Shown here in pieces: positions 36,355-40,429 of a DNA stretch of 40,429 nt (position 1 is the stretch's first letter; each line of letters starts with the position of its first letter). Made by a program: the position numbers and the translations under genes. Origin of the DNA: Burkholderia dolosa (GTDB lineage: Bacteria; Pseudomonadota; Gammaproteobacteria; Burkholderiales; Burkholderiaceae); the NCBI RefSeq assembly GCF_902499135.1, contig NZ_CABVPR010000053.1:1-40429 (forward strand), written 5' to 3'. The notes beneath the pieces are model-generated. The model saw nothing but the letters and a program-made list of their open reading frames with translations. It searched no databases and was not told the origin of the DNA.

Positions 36355-37401
36355 TCAGGCGCGACGCTGTTCGGGTTCTGCTTCGTCGTCCGGCAGCGCG
36401 TCGGCGCCGATAGGCGCGCTGGCGCTTCGTACGGCGTCGGCAAGACTGTCGGACGTGTTGTCCGGCATCTCGCCTTCCGCGGCACGGGAGGCGTCGGCCT
36501 GGCCGGCCTCGCCCGGCATGTCGCCGGCCGCTTCCGCTGCGTGTCCGGCAACCGTTTCGGCGGCCGGCTTGCGATCTTCCTCGTTCCATTGCGCGCGCAG
36601 CGGCTCGGGCTGCACGCCGGCCGGCGCTGCTTCGGCGCTGGCCTGTTCGGTTTCCCCGCGATCAGCATCGAGCGTATCGCGGTTCGGTGTTTCCTGCGTC
36701 GACGCGACGTCCGTCGCCGTGTCGTCCGGGGCGTCGGTCGACGCTCCCGAAGATTCGTCACCGGGCCCCGCGTGCGCGCCGTCGGCGTTCGCTGCAGCGC
36801 CGCCGGCGTCAGGCACCGCTTCGCCGACCGGCGCATCGCCTTCGAAATCCATCGCCTGCTGCGCGAGCAGCGCGGCTTCGATGTTCGCTGCGGGCTCCTC
36901 GAGCGCGGGCAGATCGTCGAGCGCCTTCAGTCCGAGGTCGTCGAGGAACTGCTTGGTCGTCGCATAAAGCGCCGGCCGTCCCGGCACGTCGCGATGCCCG
37001 ATCACCTCGATCCAGCCGCGATCTTCGAGCTGCTTGACTACCTGCGTATTCACCGTGACGCCGCGAATCTCTTCGATGTCGCCCCGCGTGACCGGCTGCC
37101 GGTACGCAATGATCGCGAGCGTTTCGAGCACCGCGCGCGAATATTTCGGCGGCTTCTCGGGATGCAGGCGATCCAGAAAATGGCGCATCGCCGGCTTGCT
37201 CTGGAAGCGCCATCCGCTCGCGAGCGCGACCAGTTCGACGCCCCGGCCGGACCAATCCTGTTTCAGATCTTCGAGCAACGTGCGGACCGTGTCAGCCGAC
37301 ACGCCGTCGGCAAAGAGCTTGCGCAAGTCGCCGAGCTTCAGCGGTTCCTGCGCACAGATCAAAGCAGTCTCGAGGACGATCTTCGCCTCTTGGGTATTCA
37401 T
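36355..37401 (-). CDS. scpB: Segregation and condensation protein ScpB
   Basis: A 348-residue kleisin-associated winged-helix protein of the SMC-ScpAB condensin. The core (about 1-185) matches the family: [74 protein letters not shown] and [14 protein letters not shown]. The remaining about 160 residues are acidic, Ala/Gly-rich and probably disordered; typical ScpB proteins are about 190-220 residues. scpA is not in the window. It is co-oriented with and close to rluB, a common pairing. Confidence 0.95.
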   Translation of the reverse strand: MNTQEAKIVLETALICAQEPLKLGDLRKLFADGVSADTVRTLLEDLKQDWSGRGVELVALASGWRFQSKPAMRHFLDRLHPEKPPKYSRAVLETLAIIAYRQPVTRGDIEEIRGVTVNTQVVKQLEDRGWIEVIGHRDVPGRPALYATTKQFLDDLGLKALDDLPALEEPAANIEAALLAQQAMDFEGDAPVGEAVPDAGGAAANADGAHAGPGDESSGASTDAPDDTATDVASTQETPNRDTLDADRGETEQASAEAAPAGVQPEPLRAQWNEEDRKPAAETVAGHAAEAAGDMPGEAGQADASRAAEGEMPDNTSDSLADAVRSASAPIGADALPDDEAEPEQRRA

Positions 37402-37593
37402 GCAGCTAGGCCAGACCCTGTGGTCAAACGAACCGGATCAACAAACAGACGAAAGGAACGGAAGACGCGCTCGCCCGATTCTGATCGGTCATATTGATGG
37501 GAGCACGAACCGGGGGCAGCGAACCAACTTCAAGCCAGGCCCAAACCGGACGGAACAGCACGATTCAACGACGGAACCGCGTGACTGAGCGCC

Positions 37594-37622
37594 ATATTAC
37601 GCAAAATTGCCCGGTGCGTAAA
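37594..37622 (-). promoter_or_regulatory. Candidate scpB promoter
   Basis: On the minus strand TTTACG, a 17-bp spacer and TAATAT (each 4/6 to consensus) lie about 190 bp upstream of the scpB ATG. The surrounding 270-bp gap (37402-37673) holds no gene. Confidence 0.4.
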
Positions 37623-37673
37623 GATAAGCCGAACGGGCCGCCGACCGCGCGTCCCGCACGCTTGCGCCCCACT

Positions 37674-38876
37674 TCAACGAACGGCGGCGCGGCGCGCGAG
37701 AAAGCGCTGCAGCCGCTCGACGCCTGCATCGAGCCGCGCCGGATCGCACGCGTAACACCAGCGGACGAACCCTTCTCCTTCAGGGCCGAACGCGCGTCCG
37801 GGCGCGAGGCCGAGGCCCGCGTCGCGCACCAGCGCCTTGCAGAACGCGAGGCTGTCGTCGGCGCCCGGCACGCGCAGAAACACGTACATCGCGCCCGACG
37901 GAGGCCGCACGTCGACACCCGGCAACGTCCGCAGCGCGTCGACCAGGTGGTCGCGCGCGTCGTGCAGCGACGCGACGAAGGACTGCACGAACGGCTCGCC
38001 GTCGCGCAGCGCCGCGACGCCCGCCGCCTGTACGAAGCCCGGCGCGCACGACGTGTTGTACTCGACGAGCTTCGACAGGTCGTCGATGACCGCGGCAGGC
38101 GCGACGAGCCAGCCGAGCCGCCAGCCGGTCATCGCCCACGCCTTCGAGAACGAATTCATGACGATGACGCGCTCGTCGCGCGACGCGATATCGAGGAACG
38201 ACGGCGCGCCATCCGCGCCGAACGCGAGACGCTCGTACACCTCGTCGGCGACCAGCCAGATTCCGTGCCGCCGGCAATGCGCGAGCACCGCGCGCCGGTC
38301 GTCGCGCGACATCGTCCAACCGGTCGGATTGTTCGGCGAATTGATCAGCAGCAGCCGCGTGTCGGGCGTCAACGCGGCGAGCAGGCGATCGACGTCGAGC
38401 TGCCAGCCGGCGTCACCGTAGCGTAGCGGCACGCATTCGACGCGCGCGCCGAGGATCTTCGGAATCTCGACGAGATTCGGCCACAACGGCGTGACCGCAA
38501 CCACCCGCTCGCCCGGACCGACCACCAATTGCGCGGCCAGCATCAGCGCACTCACGCCCGAACTCGTCACGGCGATCGTATCGGCCGCCGTCGCGCCGTG
38601 ACGGGCGCTCACGTACGCGGCGATCGCGTCGCGCAGCGGCATCGTGCCGAGATTGTGCGTATAGAAGGTTGCGCCGTCGCGCAGCGCGGCGGCGGCCGCA
38701 TCGCGGATGAATCCCGGCGTCACGCGATCGGATTCGCCGAACCAGAACGGCAGCACGTCCGGCACGCCGAAGCCCGCGTTCGCGACCTCGCGGATCAGCG
38801 ACGGACGCAGTTCGCGCACTGCTCGGCGGGCAATCGGCTCATCCGTCGCCGGGAAGATGTCTGCGGAATGCGTCAT
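37674..38876 (-). CDS. Class I/II PLP-dependent aminotransferase
   Basis: A 400-residue fold-type I aminotransferase. The PLP Lys lies near residue 245 in NSFSKAWAMTGWRLGWL. NSPNNPTGW (about 180) is the conserved Asn/Pro segment, and VADEVYERLAF carries the Asp that contacts the PLP ring. The substrate cannot be told from sequence alone. It lies 63 bp downstream of a LysR gene on the same strand, so the two may be co-transcribed and the regulator may control it. Confidence 0.92.
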   Translation of the reverse strand: MTHSADIFPATDEPIARRAVRELRPSLIREVANAGFGVPDVLPFWFGESDRVTPGFIRDAAAAALRDGATFYTHNLGTMPLRDAIAAYVSARHGATAADTIAVTSSGVSALMLAAQLVVGPGERVVAVTPLWPNLVEIPKILGARVECVPLRYGDAGWQLDVDRLLAALTPDTRLLLINSPNNPTGWTMSRDDRRAVLAHCRRHGIWLVADEVYERLAFGADGAPSFLDIASRDERVIVMNSFSKAWAMTGWRLGWLVAPAAVIDDLSKLVEYNTSCAPGFVQAAGVAALRDGEPFVQSFVASLHDARDHLVDALRTLPGVDVRPPSGAMYVFLRVPGADDSLAFCKALVRDAGLGLAPGRAFGPEGEGFVRWCYACDPARLDAGVERLQRFLARRAAVR

Positions 38877-38939
38877 CGGAGACCGCCGCTGAGAAATGCG
38901 ATCCGCGTAGTGTACCGGCCGGCCGCGCGCAGGCGCGCG

Positions 38940-39842
38940 TCAGTCGAGATCCTCGGCGCGCGCCGGCATCTGTCGCAGGAGCTCCCAGATCGCCTGGGCG
39001 GCCGGCGACAGCGACCGGTCGCGGCGGCGCACCAGTTCGACGGTGCGCTCGGTACGCGGCACGAGCGGCCGAGCGACGAGCGTCGATCCGGCCGGCAGCG
39101 GCAGCGACAGCCACGGCTGCACGCTGACGCCGATGCCGGCCTCGACGAGCCCGAATACCGTCGCCGAATGCCCGAGCTCCTGCATGACCGTCGCGCTGAC
39201 CTGATGAGCGGCGAGCGCGGCGTCGATCAGCGGCCGGCTTCCCGACGCATGGTCGAGCAGCACGAGACGCTCGCCGTTCAGCGCGGACCACGGCACCTCC
39301 GCGCGCGCGGCGAGCGGATGATCGGCGCGCGCGACCAGGCAGAACGAATCGGTCATCAACGGCTCGCAGACGAGGTCGGCGGCCATGAGCGGGCCGATCA
39401 CGACGCCGAAATCGGCTTCGCTCGACTTCACCTTGCGCAATACGTCGCTCTGCACGTCGTCGCGCAGGCCGAGCGTCACGAACGGGAACTGGCGCTCGCA
39501 CGATGCGACGACGCGCGGCATCAGCCGGCAGGCGATCGTCGGGCTGGCGGCAACGATCACGCGTCCGCGACGCTGCTCGCCGATTTCGCGAATCTCGCGC
39601 AGCGTGTCGTCGAGATCGTCGATCAGCCGCGACACGCTCGCGATCAGATTCCCGCCGACGTCGGTCAGCTGCACGTCCCGCGTCGTGCGATCGATCAGCT
39701 TCAGTCCGAGCTCGGCCTCGAGCTCGCGCACGCAGCGGCTGACCGCGGACTGTGTGAGCCCGATCTCGTCGCCCGCCCGGCTGAAGCTCTTCAGCCGCGC
39801 CACCTCGATGAATACGCGAAGCTGCCGCAGCGTGACGTTCAT
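38940..39842 (-). CDS. LysR-family transcriptional regulator
   Basis: A 300-residue regulator. The winged HTH is at about 1-62 (LRQLRVFIEVARLKSFSRAG, QSAVSRCVRELEAELGLKL). The effector domain (about 92-290) begins GRVIVAASPTIACRLMPRV, typical of LysR co-inducer domains. It resembles the regulators of aromatic or amino-acid metabolism but no close assignment is possible. It is directly upstream of the aminotransferase. Confidence 0.94.
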   Translation of the reverse strand: MNVTLRQLRVFIEVARLKSFSRAGDEIGLTQSAVSRCVRELEAELGLKLIDRTTRDVQLTDVGGNLIASVSRLIDDLDDTLREIREIGEQRRGRVIVAASPTIACRLMPRVVASCERQFPFVTLGLRDDVQSDVLRKVKSSEADFGVVIGPLMAADLVCEPLMTDSFCLVARADHPLAARAEVPWSALNGERLVLLDHASGSRPLIDAALAAHQVSATVMQELGHSATVFGLVEAGIGVSVQPWLSLPLPAGSTLVARPLVPRTERTVELVRRRDRSLSPAAQAIWELLRQMPARAEDLD

Positions 39843-40275
39843 CCCTCGCCCTCATCAATCGTCGATATGGATGCGCGATTCTAATTTCTAATCCGGCATT
39901 CGGCTCCGAAGACGAACGCGGCACGGCTCGCCGATGTTTCGCTGCGGTGCAGTAATCGTGCGAACGCACGTGGCGCGGGCGAACTGCACAAGATTGGTGA
40001 TTGTCCCGATTTGCCCGCGGGTTATTTTGGCGTCTTATACGCCCCTAGCTGACCTAGCCGTCAGCTCGCTGCCAAGCGGCTCTCGAAGGAATCGCCCCCG
40101 ACGTGGCACGCTTCGTGCATTACCTGGCGCACAGGGCGCAGGGTCTTGTCGGAAGGCATGCAGGAACGCCGCTGCCGGCTAGCCGGACGCCCCCACCCGG
40201 CACTCGATGAGCGAGTGCTTGAAGAGTGCGCGGCGCAGGGCAGCGCACCGGAGTTAGCTTCGCTGAGGTGAGGAC
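39843..40275. other. Region upstream of the LysR gene without a recognised gene
   Basis: About 430 bp. Short frames exist on both strands but none has recognisable protein features. An inverted repeat AGCTGAC-CTAGCC-GTCAGCT is at 40047-40066. It should contain the LysR promoter near 39850-39950, not confidently placed. Confidence 0.4.
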
Positions 40276-40429
40276 ATGATGCTGTTCGACGATTTGAGAG
40301 ATAACGAGTGGGCGCTGGTGGAAGGTCTGTTTTGCTCGGAACCCGCACGCAGGAACCTGTCCGCATTTTTGTGGGCGAGGCGGTTGAACAGCACGTTATC
40401 CACGCGCCTGCATAAATCGCTCGCCGAAC
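40276..40429 (+). pseudogene. Frameshifted DUF4096 gene, truncated by the window edge
   Basis: From ATG 40276 the frame reads MMLFDDLRDNEWALVEGLF CSEPARR, the expected DUF4096 N-terminus. After about residue 26 the frame loses similarity. Another frame then reads AVEQHVIHA (about 40360-40386), resembling the family's GRPRVEQRVVANAVLW region, and it meets a TAA soon after. This suggests small deletions and a frameshift, so it is a decaying copy. The family match beyond this is from memory, and the rest lies outside the window. Confidence 0.55.

Noticed and set aside
39934-40182. 82-codon frame upstream of the LysR gene
   Set aside because: No ribosome site, domain or recognisable composition; treated as non-coding.

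Overview
The window is GC-rich DNA from a beta-proteobacterium, almost certainly Burkholderia and probably the B. cepacia complex. This rests on codon bias, the order of the housekeeping operons and the presence of Burkholderia-type collagen-like lipoproteins. It is an assignment from recognition, not from a search.

Layout. (1) 1-6586, minus strand: the promoter-proximal part of a tad/Flp pilus locus, in transcription order flp, tadV (cpaA), a tadE-like pseudopilin, rcpC (cpaB), rcpA (cpaC), tadZ (cpaE), tadA (cpaF) and the start of tadB, which runs off the left edge. (2) 6587-7248: a divergent intergenic region with a cluster of CGTTAC motifs. (3) 7249-12614, plus strand: two paralogous repeat-rich collagen-like lipoproteins, a TpsB/FhaC-type outer-membrane transporter with no recognisable TpsA partner, and a secreted DUF2147 protein. 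(4) 12716-13126: a stand-alone DUF4096 (transposase N-terminal type) gene. (5) 13270-20257, minus: zapE, separated by a terminator from the 2-oxoglutarate dehydrogenase operon odhA-odhB-odhL. (6) 20576-22402, minus: typA/bipA. (7) 22749-27687, plus: a MarR regulator and a complete Emr-type tripartite efflux pump (outer-membrane lipoprotein, HlyD/EmrA adaptor, EmrB-type DHA2 transporter). (8) 27775-34167, minus: the conserved translation operon rimP-nusA-infB-rbfA-truB, with a near-consensus promoter and a premature terminator in its leader. (9) 34624-37401, minus: scpB and an RluB-type pseudouridine synthase, both with long disordered tails. (10) 37674-39842, minus: a LysR regulator followed by a class I/II aminotransferase. 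(11) The right edge holds about 430 bp without a recognisable gene and then a DUF4096 reading frame that looks frameshifted.

How the parts work together. The left third is a surface-structure island: a Tad pilus diverges from a unit that appears to make two Gly/Ser/Thr-rich lipoproteins and an Omp85/TpsB-like pore. The pairing of the pore with lipoproteins instead of a haemagglutinin-type exoprotein is the most interesting feature and the best candidate for an uncharacterised export or surface-display system. The rest is core metabolism and translation, with several RNA-level control candidates: the rimP leader attenuator, hairpins in both odh intercistronic gaps, a hairpin just after flp and another between the second lipoprotein gene and the tpsB-like gene.
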